Origin: Cafeteria roenbergensis
Lineage: Eukaryota > Sar > Bigyra > Bicosoecida > Cafeteriaceae
DNA: 64,000 nt
Direction of reading: 5' to 3'
NCBI GenBank assembly: GCA_008330645.1
Contig: VLTN01000002.1
Location: 620,001 to 684,000, forward strand
This document shows positions 1-12,100 of the stretch, piece after piece; position 1 is the stretch's first letter, and each line of letters starts with the position of its first letter. The position numbers and the translations under genes are program-made. The notes beneath the pieces are model-generated. The model searched no databases. It was given only the letters and a program-made list of their open reading frames with translations, and was not told where the DNA came from.

Positions 1-293
1 ACCAAGCCGATCACCAGTGTGCCAGCGCGACAGGGCGCTCCCACGCCCGTGCGTCGCCACGGCGGCGGCCTGCCGCCGCCAGGGAGCTTCCAGGTGGTGC
101 CCCCTTCGATTGGGCCGATGGGAAGGGGGAGCACGCCCCGGCAGCGCGGGTGCGAGGGGCCTGGCTGCTGCAGGCGGCCGCCCGAAGCAGAGCCGCAGCA
201 GAGGGTTGCTCTCCAAAGAGTGCCCGCGGAAGGAAGCCGCCCGCGCGGGAGCACACCGCGGCCGGCACCCCTGCACGACAAATCGAGGCAACT
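1..293. other. 5' flank of the helicase gene
   Basis: No ATG-started gene is convincing here. The helicase frame stays open upstream of its first ATG but has no earlier ATG in frame, so this is most likely its 5' leader and promoter. I see no clear TATA or CCAAT element. Confidence 0.4.
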
Positions 294-2705
294 ATGGCCT
301 CTCGTGCGGCAAGCCGCGCGATCACTGTGGTTGGTCGGCCCGCAACAGCGCGCGCCGCGCTCGGCGCTTCCGGCAGCCTCGCAGCCTACGGCCCGACTCT
401 GGCGCGCGCTTCGGCCGCAGCCGTGGGCGCCCGAGCGCCTCTGGCCGCATGCGCCCCGTCCATCGCGGGTGCTGCGCCCTGCATGCGCATGAGCACGGTT
501 TCCGTGGAGGCGGTCGTGCGCACGGCCTCAGGTGAAGTGTCAAGCACCCAGCTGGAGGCCCGCGACGTGGACTCGTTTGAGCTCGACACGGACCTGCGCA
601 AGCAGCTCCAGGCCCAGGGGATGACGGAGCTCTTCCCGGTGCAGGTGGCGACGATGGAGTACACTCTGGCGAAACAGGACATTGTGGTCCGGTCGCGCAC
701 CGGCTCTGGCAAGACGCTGGGCTTTGCCATCCCCATCGTGCAGCGGCTCATGGAGCAGGGGGAGCCCCGCGGCCGCAGGTCGCCGCGCGTGATCGTGCTG
801 GCCCCCACCCGCGAGCTGGCCAAGCAGGTCGCCCTCGAGTTCGACCGCATCATTCCCAAGACCTCCCGCCTCTCCACCGTGGCCGTGTACGGCGGCGCCG
901 CCATCGGGCCGCAGGCCGGCGCGCTCATGCGCGGCGTGGACATTGCCGTGGGAACGCCGGGCCGCGTGCAGGACCTGATCAACCGCGGCGACCTCAGCCT
1001 GGACGAGGTTCAGTTCTCGGTCCTGGACGAGGCCGACGAGATGCTGCGCATGGGCTTCAAGGAGGACGTGGAGGCCATCCTCGCGTTCTGCCCCGCCGAG
1101 CGCCACTCCATGCTCTGGAGCGCCACCGTGCCGGACTGGGTGCGCCGCCTTGCTCGCACCTCCCTCACGGACCCTACCTTCGTCGACCTGGTGGGTGACG
1201 ACGCGGCCAAGCTCCCGGACACCATCACGCACCGCGTGGTGCGCGTGGCCGGCGAGGGCGACCGCGTCGACGCCCTGCTGAAGATGCTCGAGTCCGTGGC
1301 CGCCGACCACCGCGCCAAGCACGCTGGGGCCGAGGGCAGCGCGCGCACCGGCGGCTCCGGCCGCGTGGACGCCAGCGCCACCCTCCGTGTCCTCGTCTTC
1401 GCAGAGACGCAGCGCTCCGTCGACACCGTCGCTCAGGCGATCGGGCGCAAGACCCAGCTCCGGGCGCAGGGCCTGCACGGCGGCATGTCCCAGCCGAACC
1501 GCGAGTCGGCTCTTCGCTCCTTCCGCGACGGCCAGATCCCCATCCTCGTCGCCACTGACGTCGCGGCCCGCGGCTTGGACGTGCCCTCCGTCACGGCCGT
1601 GGTCCACTTCACCATCCCCAGCAGCGCCGAGCAGTTCGTGCACCGGACTGGCCGCACCGGCCGCGCTGGCGCCAACGGCCTCAACATCGTCATGGCCAGC
1701 TCCGACGACTCCCCCGCCGTCGGCGTCCTCGAGCAGGACCTTGGCTTCCACTTCACCATCTCCCTGCCCCCGACCTCCAGCACCCGCGCCCGCCCCCAGG
1801 ACATGGCCGCCCTCGCTGCCGAGGCGCGCCGCAGCATGTCCATCGTCGACCGCTCCATCGCCCGCGGGGAGGTCATCAAGAGCATCGCCGAGGAGGTGAT
1901 TGAGCGCCACAACGGCGACGCAGAGGCCGCGCTCTCGGTCGCCCTCTGCTCCATCCTCGGCCTCACGGACAGCGGCGCCGCCAAGGACGTCTCCCTGCTC
2001 AGCGGCGCCCCCAACGCCATCACCGTGGCCCTCAACAACCGCGCTGCCTCGCCCGAGGCCATCGAGGGCCTCTCCGTGGCCGACGCCCGCGGCGCTGTGG
2101 CCGATGTCTTCGTGTCCGCCGGCCTCCCGCGCTCCGCCGCCCCCGCCTTCGTTCTCCCCACAGCGCAGGGCGTCCTGTTCGACGTATTCGACCGCTCCGT
2201 CGTGGAGAAGCTCACTGACTCCTTCCCGGAGGACGCGTCGGCCAGCACCGCCGTCCCCGCAGCCAAGGAGACGGGAGACTTCTTGGTGCTGCCTACCGAG
2301 ATTTCGGCCGCAGCCGCCAAGGGAGGCGTCTTCTCCAGCGCCGCGCGTCGCTTCGTGGGCTTCGCCGACACGACCCGCGGCTCGCGCGGCGGCCGGGGCG
2401 GGCGCGGCGGGCGCGGCGGGGGCGGCAGCTTCGATCGCCGCGGTGGCCGTGGCGGCAGGAGCAACGATCGCTTCGGCGGCGACCGCCGCAGCGGCGGCCG
2501 CGGTGGCTACGGGGACGATCGCCGCAGCGGCCGCAGCTTTGGCGACCACCGTCACAGCGGAGGAAACAGCTATGGCGACGACCGGCGCGGAGGAAGCCGT
2601 GGCGGCTACTCCGGCGACCGCCGAGGCGGCAGAGGCGGAGGCGGCGGGTACGGGGGCGACCGCAGCTACGACCGCAGCTTCGACCGCAGCTTCGACCGCA
2701 GGTAG
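294..2705 (+). CDS. DEAD-box RNA helicase, organelle-type leader, RGG tail
   Basis: ATP-dependent RNA helicase of 803 residues in one exon. All superfamily 2 motifs are visible: Q motif from about residue 95 (FELDTD), Walker A GSGKT with Lys140, PTRELAKQ, GTPGR, DEAD at 245-248, SAT at 276, the motif V segment ATDVAARGLDV, and HRTGRTGR from 450. The first ATG at 294 gives about 50 residues rich in Ala, Arg and Ser with no acidic residue, as in mitochondrial or plastid leaders. The last 110 residues are RGG, GGYGDDRR and FDRS repeats, typical of RNA-binding tails. The layout resembles plant organellar helicases (PMH1/2, RH3) and nucleolar DDX21. A GUCT-like fold between about 590 and 700 is possible but not certain. 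Likely role: organellar RNA folding or ribosome and intron processing. The stop lies inside a donor-like CAG|GTAGGC, so an unseen 3' exon cannot be excluded. Confidence 0.93.
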   Translation: MASRAASRAITVVGRPATARAALGASGSLAAYGPTLARASAAAVGARAPLAACAPSIAGAAPCMRMSTVSVEAVVRTASGEVSSTQLEARDVDSFELDTDLRKQLQAQGMTELFPVQVATMEYTLAKQDIVVRSRTGSGKTLGFAIPIVQRLMEQGEPRGRRSPRVIVLAPTRELAKQVALEFDRIIPKTSRLSTVAVYGGAAIGPQAGALMRGVDIAVGTPGRVQDLINRGDLSLDEVQFSVLDEADEMLRMGFKEDVEAILAFCPAERHSMLWSATVPDWVRRLARTSLTDPTFVDLVGDDAAKLPDTITHRVVRVAGEGDRVDALLKMLESVAADHRAKHAGAEGSARTGGSGRVDASATLRVLVFAETQRSVDTVAQAIGRKTQLRAQGLHGGMSQPNRESALRSFRDGQIPILVATDVAARGLDVPSVTAVVHFTIPSSAEQFVHRTGRTGRAGANGLNIVMASSDDSPAVGVLEQDLGFHFTISLPPTSSTRARPQDMAALAAEARRSMSIVDRSIARGEVIKSIAEEVIERHNGDAEAALSVALCSILGLTDSGAAKDVSLLSGAPNAITVALNNRAASPEAIEGLSVADARGAVADVFVSAGLPRSAAPAFVLPTAQGVLFDVFDRSVVEKLTDSFPEDASASTAVPAAKETGDFLVLPTEISAAAAKGGVFSSAARRFVGFADTTRGSRGGRGGRGGRGGGGSFDRRGGRGGRSNDRFGGDRRSGGRGGYGDDRRSGRSFGDHRHSGGNSYGDDRRGGSRGGYSGDRRGGRGGGGGYGGDRSYDRSFDRSFDRR

Positions 2706-3115
2706 GCGACCAATCATTGGGCCTTCCTCGTGGCGGACGTGAACGTGTTGAAGAGGCTTCACGCCCGCGAAGCTGCAGCAGCAGCACCTGCGGCTGCAGC
2801 AGCAGCAACAACAGCAACAATCGCGGCAACAAGCGCCCAGCCCGGGCGGCCCGTTCTTCCCCTGCCTGTTTGTTCTTGAATGCGTGTGGGCTGGGCGCGT
2901 GATATGGCTGGACGAGGCCGCAGCCTGCCGCCGCCGCAACGCACGGTTGGAAGCAAAGCCAGCGGTTGTGGGAGCGCAGCGGGCTTTCTGTGAATGCAGT
3001 GTGCAGCGGATCGTTTTCACGGCCAGTATGTACCCTCACACGCACGTTGTGGACGCAAACGCGCAAAACGAACGAGCTCCTCAATTCGCAAGCACAGGGG
3101 ACGAGAGCCCCCCGC
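2706..3115. other. Convergent intergenic region with CAG/CAA-rich stretch
   Basis: This is the 3' flank of the helicase (+) and of the giant armadillo gene (-), which converge here. Positions about 2770-2835 hold a CAG/CAA-rich imperfect trinucleotide stretch. No gene is supported on either strand, and I see no AATAAA-type signal. Confidence 0.5.
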
Positions 3116-6100
3116 TCACACGTCCATGTCCTCCTCCTCGCCCTCAGGCAGCGCCTCGAGCTCCCCTGCCGAAAGGGCCCCTGCGGCGCGGCCCCGCGCG
3201 ACCTCCCTCTCGAGGTAGTCTTGCGTCCTCGACTCGGCGTACTGCCGCGCGATGGAGCCCACCGGCAGGTCCGTAGCGCCCGAAGCGCCGTCCTCGCCAG
3301 CGCCCGCTCCAGCGCCCGCTCCAGCGCCCGCTGCCGCAGTCCGCCTGGCACCGTAGTGCGCGCTGCCCTCCGCGCCGGCCGCCTCCGCGGCCATGGCCAT
3401 AGCCTCGGCCGCAGTCGTGTCCTTGCCTGCGCGCTTGTCGCCGGAGATGGTGACCAGCTTGGGCCCCACGTTGCCGTCGCCCGCAAAGTTCTTGGGAGCG
3501 CGCTGCCCCGCGGGAACAAGCCGCACCGCGTTGCTCGCGAGGTGCCCCACCGTGAGAGCAGCCTTGTACTGCAGCTCCTCGTCGGCAGCGCGCGAGCGGG
3601 CAAGGCGGAGCAGCGCCTGCACCGCCCCCGCCTCGGCCAGCGCCAGGTGGTTCTCAAAGTTGTCGGCAAGCTTGAGGAGGGCCAGGCCGGCGTAGTGGCG
3701 GGGCTCCGCGGTCACGGCCATCATGGCGACCAGCGGCGGCAGCGCGCCCGCGCGGACGATGGGCACCTGGTACTCGCGGTTGGAGGCCAGGTGGGCGACG
3801 GCGAAGGAGGCGTACTCCTGCGTCTCGCCGTCTTCCAGGCCCAGCAGGAAGACCAGCGACTCGATGCCGCCCTCCTGCACCAGCTCGTCGTGGTACTCCG
3901 CAGCCTCTGCGCACAGCGCGATGAAGTATCCGCAGTTCCGGCGCACCTCCAGGTCGTCTGAGGCCCGTGCCTGCTCCACCATCGTGCCCACGCCGCCGAG
4001 CTCCACGATCTTGCTCCGAACGTCCACGCTCTCGGCCAGCGAGCCGAGCGCGAAGGTGGCTGCGCGCTGCACCTCTGCGTCCGGGCTGGCCGCCAGCGCG
4101 ACCAGCGGGAGCAGTCCCTCGTCGGCCATGACGGCCAGCTTGGGCCGCTCCTTCCGCCCCACGCACATGCAGGCCAGCGCAAGGGCGGAGCAGCGCTGCA
4201 CCTCCACGTCGGGCAGCCTCGCCAGGTCCACCAGCGGCCTGGTCGCGCCCGCCTCGGTCACGCGCAGCTTGTTGTTCCCGTGGTCGCCCAGCACCAGCGC
4301 GGCCAGCGCCAGCGCGGCGTAGCGCTGCACCTCCGCGTCGGGGAAGCGGGCCAGGTTGATGAGCGGCTTGGCCGAGCCCTCGTCGACGAGGCGCTTCTTG
4401 AGGTCGCCGGCGGCCAGGTTGCAGAGCGCGAGGGTGGCAAAGCGCTGCGTCGCCACGTCCATGGAGCGGGAGAGGGCGAAGAGGGTGGGAAGGCAGCCAG
4501 AGTCGAGCGAGGGAGTGCGGTAGGCGTCGTTGAGCGTGAGGCAGCTGAGGGCGCGGGCCACCTCGCGCTGGACGCGCGCGTCGTCGGACAGGCCGGCCTT
4601 GGCCAGCACATCCAGGCCCCCTTCGCGGGCGATGTCGTCGTGGTGCTCCACGCTGTCCGCCAGGTTGGCGAGCGCAAAGGCGCAGTCGCGCTGCACCTGC
4701 AGGTCCGGGAAGAGCATGCACGAGAGGATCTGGGAGAGCGCCCCCTCGCGGCAGATGGCGGCGCGGTTCTCCTCGGCGAGGGAAAAGGAGCTGAAGGCCA
4801 CGGCGGCGGTGCGCTGGAAGTCGATGAGGGGCGTCTGCGCCAGGTTGACGAACGAGCGGAGCTCCCCCTCGGCCACGATGGCGATGCGGCACACGGGGTG
4901 CGACACGAGGAAGCGGAGGCCCATGGCGGCGTAGCGCTGGCAGACGTCGTCCGGCGAGTCGGTGAGGGCGAGCAGCCGGCCCAGCGCCCCCTGCTGGTGC
5001 ATCGCCACGTGGTTTTCCTCGTTCGACGCCAGGTTCGCGAGGGCGCGGGCGACGTCCTGCTGAATCTCGTCGTTCTCCTCCCCGCCCAGCGTGACCAGCG
5101 GCGGAACAATGCCGTCCTCCACCAGCGGCGCCTGGTTCTCCAGGTCCTCGGCCAGGTTGGCCACCAGGCCGCACACCTGCGCCTGGATGTCCGGCACTCG
5201 CGACGAGGCAACTCGCAGCACCACGGAGGACGCTCCGTCCTGCACGATGGCGGCCTTGAGCCTGTCGTCCAGCGAGAGGTGCCGCAGCCCCGCCAGCGCC
5301 GCGCACTGCAGCTCGGGGCTCGGGTCCCTGGACAGCTGGAACAGCGAGTCCACCACCCCCACCTCGGCCAGGAAGGCCTTGTGCTCCGGGTTGGCGCACA
5401 GGTCGCGGAGCGCGATGGCCGCCTGCCGGCGAGTGCGCGGGTCGCGCACCGCGGCGAGCTGCACCAGCGCGCGGCCGCCGTCGTGCTCCATGATCCCGTC
5501 GTGCGCGGCCAGGTTGGGCGCCAGCTTCCGGTACGCCAGCGAGGCGTGGTACCGGCACTCCTCGTCGGACGTGAACGCCAGGCGAGCAATGCCCGGCAGA
5601 GCCGCCGCGATGACGTCGCCGTGCACATCGAAGCTGGCGAGCAGGTTGGCGAGGGCGCGGCTGGCTTCGCGGTGCACCTCGATGGAGCCGTGGTGAATGA
5701 GCCCCACCATGAAGCGGCCGCCGCCCACGGCGCTGATGGAGGGGTGCGTGGCCAAGTCCTCGGCGATGTTCGCGAGCGCCCCGCACGCGAAGCGCGCCAC
5801 CTCCTCGTCGGGGCTCTGGCACAGGACCACCAGCCCGCCCATGAGCGCGGGGTCGGCCGCGGCCGCCGGCTTGGCCACGTCGTCGAGCGTCACGTTGAAG
5901 ATGGCCACGGCGGTTTCGCGCTGCGTCTCCACGTGCTCGGACTGAGCGGCGGCAGCCAGCGCGCCCAGGGCGCCCGCCTCGACCTCGAGGGGGCGGTTCC
6001 CGGGCTCGTCAGCCAGGCGCCGCAGGGCCGCCACTCCGAGGCAGCGGCAGTTGGGGTCCTCCGAGGCCGCCAGCTCGACCACGCTGTGAATGGCGCCGCC

Positions 6101-9100
6101 CTCGCCGAGCTTGGAGAGCAGGTGGGCGTGCGCGCTCAGGTTGGCGAGCACGAAGGCGGCAAACTGGCGAATGTCCGGCTCGTCGCTGTTGGCCCGGCGC
6201 AGCGCGATGGCGATGAGGCCGCGGTCCAGCAGCTCGCGGAGGTTCTCCTCGTTGGAGGCCACGTTGGCCAGCGCCATGAGGGCGTGGCGCTGCATGTCCA
6301 GGTCGTCGTCCGCGGCAGCCATCTCCAGCAAGGGGCGAAGGCCGCCGTGGGCGACCACCTGCACCTGCACCTGCGGCGCGATGGCGAGGTTGCAGAGCCC
6401 CACGCTGGCGTAGTGCCGCACCTCGTCGTCGTCGTCCGACGCCGCGCGGACCATGGCCTGCAGGCCGCCGCCGCGCGTGGCCGACTCTCGCGTGCCCTCG
6501 TTGGCTGCCAGGTTGCACAGCGTCATCACGGCGTAGCGGCGGACGTCGGCGTCGGGGCTCTCCGAGCGCGCGATGAGCGGCGCGGCGCCGCCCGCCGCGA
6601 CGATGCTCTCGAGGTTGTGCTGGTTCATGCTCAGGTTGAACACCGCGAGCGCTGCGGCCCGCTGCGCCTCTACGCTCATCGACTTGGTGAGGGCCACCAG
6701 CGGGTCGAGCGAGCCGTCCAGCACAAGGCGCCGCCTGATTCGCTCGTGGCAGGCCAGGTTGCACAGAGTCATGGCGCAGAACCGGCGCGTGTCCGCGTCG
6801 GTCGTGGCCGCGCACTCCCTCACAACGCACGGCACAGCGTCCGCCTCCTCCGCGAGCGCCGTCTGCATGTCGCGCTCGGCAGACAGGTTGCACAGCGCCA
6901 TGGCGGCGAAGCGGCGCGCCCGTCTGCTGGCCACCGCGACGCGAGAGGCCACCTCGGCCCCGTCCACGTCTGGCGCGCTCGCCTCGGGGCCGGCGCCCGC
7001 GTCGCCGACCCCCAGCTTCGCGGCGGCCTCCGCCCTCGCGGCGCGGGCCTTGGCCGCGGCGGCCTTGGCGCCCGGGTCCTCGATGATGGGAGCCGCAGGG
7101 CCGGCGGCCGGGTGCGCCGCCGTGACGGCGTCGTCGCCGTCCGCCTCCCCCGTCAGGGGCAGGGTTTCCAGGGCCACCACTCCTGCGCCGCTGTCGTCGG
7201 GCGGCTCTGCCCGCCTGTCCCGGGCGAGGTCCTCGTCGAGGTCGTCCCCATCGCTGCCGTCCTTCGACTCGCGGGAGGCGCTGCCAGCGACGGCCGCCCC
7301 GGAGCCGGCCGGGTCCGACCCTTCGTGCTGCATCTCGTCCTGCTCCTCCGCCGGCAGGGGGGCTTGCAGGAGCGCGGCGATGGCGCGCAGCCCTCCGTAG
7401 TGGCGGATCGCGGCGCAGTTGCGGGCGTCGGTGGCGAGGTTGCAGAGGGCCATCGCGGCGCAGCGCTGGGTGGGCTCGTAGGGGCTCGCCAGCAGGGCGA
7501 TGAGGCGGGGAACGGCGCCGTCCACGCGGATCAGCGCCTGGTTTTCAGGCGCGCCGGCCAGCCGGTAGAGCGCGCGGGAGGCGTAGTGGGCCACGTCGGG
7601 AAAGGGCGAGGCGAGGAGCCACACCAGCGGGGGAGCCGCGCCCAGGCGGGCGATGGCGACCTGATTGTCGCGGGTGACGGCCAGGTTGCCGATGGCCATG
7701 CAGGCGTAGCGGCCCGTGAGCTGGTCCGGGCTGGTGGCCAGGTGCACCAGGGAGCGCAGCGTCTCCTCGGGAAAGGTTCCCGTGGCATGGAGGTCGCCGT
7801 TGGCCGAGAGGCGGGCCAGGGCGCAGGCGCTCTCGCGCTGGGCACGGTCCGACGGCACGCGGGCGGTCATCGCCAGGGCCTCTAGGGCGCCGGCGCGAAG
7901 CATTGCCTCGTGGGAGTCCACGCGCTCGGCCAAGGACGAGAGGGCCCCGGCGGTGTGAGCCTGCAGGTCGAGGCCGTGCGGTGTGTCCGCCAGCGCCTGG
8001 TCCGCGCACGCCACCAGCGGCCCCAGCACGCCGTCCTTGACCAGGCGGGGCTTGAGCAGCGGCTTGATGCACAGGTACCGCACGCAGGTGGCCCCCAGGG
8101 CGCGCAGCGGGACGGACGAGGAGGCCATGAGCTCCGCTGCCAGGGTGCCCGCCCCGCTCTCCTGCAGCCTGAGCTTGTAGGCAGGATCGGCGCACAGGTC
8201 GCGCAGCGCGGTGGCCGCGTGGATCCGAGTGGGGAGCTGCTCCGCCCTGCAGAGCGCGAGCATGGGGGCGATGCCGGCGTTCTCCACGCACGAGGCGTGC
8301 GTCTCCGCGTTGACGAGGACGTTGCGGAGCGCCAGCGCGGCGCAGTACGCGAGGGGCTTGTCGGAGTCCCCTATCTTGGCCACCCGGATGAGGGCACGCA
8401 TGCCGTTCTCCGCGAGGAACGTCTTGTGGACGGCCCTGGAGGCCGCGAGGTTGGCCATGGCTCGCGTGGCCTCGCGGTAGACGGGGAGGTGCTTCGACCA
8501 CATGAGCTGGATGACGAAGTGGACCCCCGCCTCGGACACCAGGCGAGCGTGGGCTTCTCTGTCCTCGGCCAGGTTGGCAAGCGCGCCCGTGGCGTGCCGC
8601 GCCGTCTCGGCGTCTCCGCTCTTGCAGAGCTCGATGGTGGTCCGAAGGACGCGGTGGCGCGCAATGGGCGCCTTGGAGCCGTCGTCCAGGGCCAGGTTGG
8701 ACAGGCACCCAGCCGCCTCCCGCTGCTCCTCCACCGCGGGCTGCAAGCCCGAGTCGGCCAGCGCTTCGAGCCCGCCGGCCGAAACGATGCGGGGGCGGCA
8801 GGAGGCGTGCTCGGCGAGGCGCCGGAGGGCGCACGTTGCCTGGCAGCGAGCGGGGGCGTCGGGGCAGGCCGCGGTCGCGACGAGCCCCTCCACGATGCCG
8901 GGCGCGGCAGTCGCGGCAGGGTGCGCCGACGCGTCGGCCGCCAGCCGCGACACGGCAAACGCTGCGTGAAACCTCGTCTCCGGCTCCGCGTCGGCTTGGA
9001 GCGCGGGCGCCAGCGCCCCCAGAAGCCCGGCCGCCAGCAGCTCCTCGTTGTGGCGGCCGCTCGCGCAAAGGTTTCCCAGCGCCAGGCATGCGTAGCGGCG

Positions 9101-12100
9101 CGGCCGGGGCGGCTCTGCGTGCAGCGCCGCTGCCACGAGCGCTGGCGCCGCCTTGGCCCTCATGACACGGTCGTGGAAGGTGCGGCGCGTGGTGAGGTTG
9201 GCCAGGCCAAGGGCGGCGAAGTGGCGCACGGACTCGTCCTCGTCCTCCAGGCCGGTGACCAGCGCGCTGACGGCGCCGTTCTCAATCAGGAAGCCGTGAG
9301 AGGCGTGCCGGGTGGCCATGTTGGCCAGGAAGCGAGCCACCTCGCGGCGGAGCAGCACAACGTTCGCGGCCCAGTCCGGATCGGTCGCCGCCGTGACGGC
9401 CTGCTGGGCGTCGTCGAGCGCTGCGGAGCGCCGAATTGCGACGCGGACGTCGTCTGCCGAGAGCTCGCCCCCAAGAGGCGTCTCTCCCATGCCCACCTCC
9501 CCGTCCTCGCCCAGCACCTGCGCAGGGGGGACTCCGACGGCAGCGGCGGCTGCGCTCGCGCCTCCTGCTCCGCTTTCAGCCGCCGTCGCTGCCGCCCCTG
9601 CCCCTGCCCCTGCCCCTGCCCCTGCCCCTGCCCCTGCCCCTGCCCCTGCCCCTGCCTCAGGCGCTGCCCCGCCTGCCTGCCCCGAGTCGGCCGCCTCGCC
9701 AACGGCGTGCGCCAGCGCGTCTGCCACCACGTGCTCTCCGCGACGCAGCAGCCACTCGAAGACGCGGCCGCGGCGGACTGACGGGTCCGCCAGCCGACTC
9801 ATCCGAGCAATGACACGCGTCTCCCCGGCAAGCACGGCGTGCGTCCTGGTGTTTTCAGCAAGGGACGCGAGCGCGCCCGCCGCAAATGCCGACACCCTCG
9901 CGTCCACGTGGCTGGCCAGCGCGACGAGCACTGGCCGGAAGTCGGACTCCACCATGGCCAGCCTGTTCTTCTCCGCGAGGGCCAGCGAGCAGGCGCACTC
10001 GGCCACCTGCCGCAGAACGCGCACGTCCGTGCATCGGCGCCCGGAGAGCGCCATGGGCTCCAGCGCGCCCTCGCGAACGATGGCGACGCGGGCGAAGGGG
10101 TGCGAGGCGATGGCACGCAGAGCCGCGTGGGCGGCCAGCTGGTCGCTAGCCTCGTCGCTGCACGCCAGCGACACGATGGGGACGAGGCCGCCCTCCTCCA
10201 CAATGGAGCGGCGGTGGTGCACCGACGCGGTGAGGTTGCACAGCGAGAAAGCAATGGCCCGCTGGGTCTCCAGGTCCGCCGCGCCCGCCACGCTTACGAG
10301 CGAGCTGAGGGCGCCAGTGTCCATGATCGCCTCCCGCTGGGCCCCGTCCGCGGCGGCGTTGCCCAGGGTCAGGGCGCCGTAGAGCCGGTACGTGGCGTCG
10401 GCGCTGCAGAGGAAGTTGACGAGCTGGGCGACGGGGGTGGCGGAGACGAACTTCGTGCTCTGGTCGCCGATGACCCCGGACAGGCTGAGGTTGCACAGGG
10501 CAGCCAGAACCTCCTGCTGCACCGCTGCGTCGTCGTGGGTGGTGAGCTTGAGCAGGGGCTCGAGGCCCCCGCTGACGACGATGTCGCGCCGAATCTCCTC
10601 GCGAACCGCCAGCCCTCGCAGCGCAGACACGGCGCGGAGCTTGGTCTCGTCGTCTGCGTCACCCGCGGCCTTGACCAGGGGCAGCAGCGCGCCCTCCTCC
10701 ATCAGGACGCCGTGGTTGGCGGGCACCGCGGCGAAGTTGGCGACGCCGTGCACCGCGGCGTTCCGGCTCTCCGAGTCGCTGGACTGCATGCCGCTCACGA
10801 AGAGGCGCACGGTGCCCTCCGCCACCAGCGCCTCGTGCGTGGTGGGGTTCGCCGCCGCATTGCACAGGGCGACGAGGGCGTACCGTGCCGAGTCCAGGTC
10901 GCCGTTCTTGAGGCGCGCCAGCGCCACCAGCTCCGCCAGCGCCGCCCCCTCCTCCACCAGCCGCGTCTGGTTGCCCGGCGTGACCGCCAGGTTCCCGAGG
11001 CCCATGGCAGCGTACCGCTGGACGAGCGCGTCGGGGCTGGCCAGCGCGCGCACCAGCGGGGCGAATGCCCCCTCGGCTGCCAGCTCGGCCGTGTGCCCGA
11101 ACTCGGCGGACAGGTTGCCCATGGCGCGCGCAGCCTCCCGCTGGACCTCGAGCGAGTCGGAAGACGCGAGGAGGAACTTGAGGTGCTGCAGCGTGCCGGC
11201 CTCCACCATGGGGCCCTGGTTCTCCAGCACCTCGGCGAGGTTGGCCACCACGCCCATGGCCTGGTGGGCGAGCTCCACGTCGCCTTGCCGCGCCAGGGCG
11301 AGGAGGACGGGGAGCAGGCCCGCGCGCTGGATGGCCACCTTGTTGCTCTCCGACAGGCTGATGTTGCGCAGGCAGGCGGCCACCTCGCGCTGGACCTCGA
11401 GCGGGGAGGCGCCAGCTCCGCGGGCGGCGCCGTCCGCGTCCTCTCCGTCCGCGGCGCCCGCTGTGGTGCCGCCCCCGTCGGCCGCCACGGCGCCCCCGAG
11501 GCTGGCCAGCTCCAGCAGCGGCGCCAGCACGCCCATGGCCACCATGTCCACGCGGTTCTTGGGGTGCAGGGCGAGGTGCCGCAGGCCGATGACGGCCTGC
11601 AAGTGCGTCTCCGGGTCGTCGTAGCGAGCGGCCAGCGAGATGAGCGGCTTCACCACGCCCACGCGCTCCAGGACGCCGTGGTTGGCCTCGTTGGTGCTGA
11701 GGTTGTTGAGCGCGAACGCGACGGAGCGCCGGGTCGGGGCGTCCTCTGCCTCGGCGAGGCTCACGAGCCCCGCCATGGCGCCGCGCTGGAGCACGTGCGA
11801 GTGGGTCTCCGGCGACAGGGCAAGGTTTCCGATGCCCAGGGCCGCGAAGCGGGCGCACAGGACGTCTCTGGAGCGCAAAAAGGTGAGGAGCCGCTCGTGG
11901 CCTCGCGCCCGCACAAGCGCCTCGTGGGACTCCGTTCGGGCAGCGAAGAGCGCGAGGGAGCGCGCCACCTCGCGCCGCGTCTCCTCCAGCGGCGACTCGC
12001 TGAGGCTGAGGGCGGCGTCCAGCGCGCCCTCCTCCAGCAGCCGCTGCTGCGTCCGCCCGTCCACCACCTCGGCCACGTTCGCGACGGTGAGCGCCGCGTA

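Noticed and set aside
2695-2712. Donor-like CAG|GTAGGC at the helicase stop codon
   Set aside because: No acceptor with a sensible following exon was found before the converging gene, and the RGG tail is a normal end. Kept only as a caution.
540-3020. An 826-codon minus-strand frame over the helicase
   Set aside because: Shadow of the DEAD-box gene. The low-complexity His/Gly/Ala content is the reverse reading of RGG codons and helicase motifs.
4280-7885. A 1,201-codon + strand frame
   Set aside because: This is an antisense shadow of the ARM gene and mirrors its repeat period. It has no independent start context or family motif.
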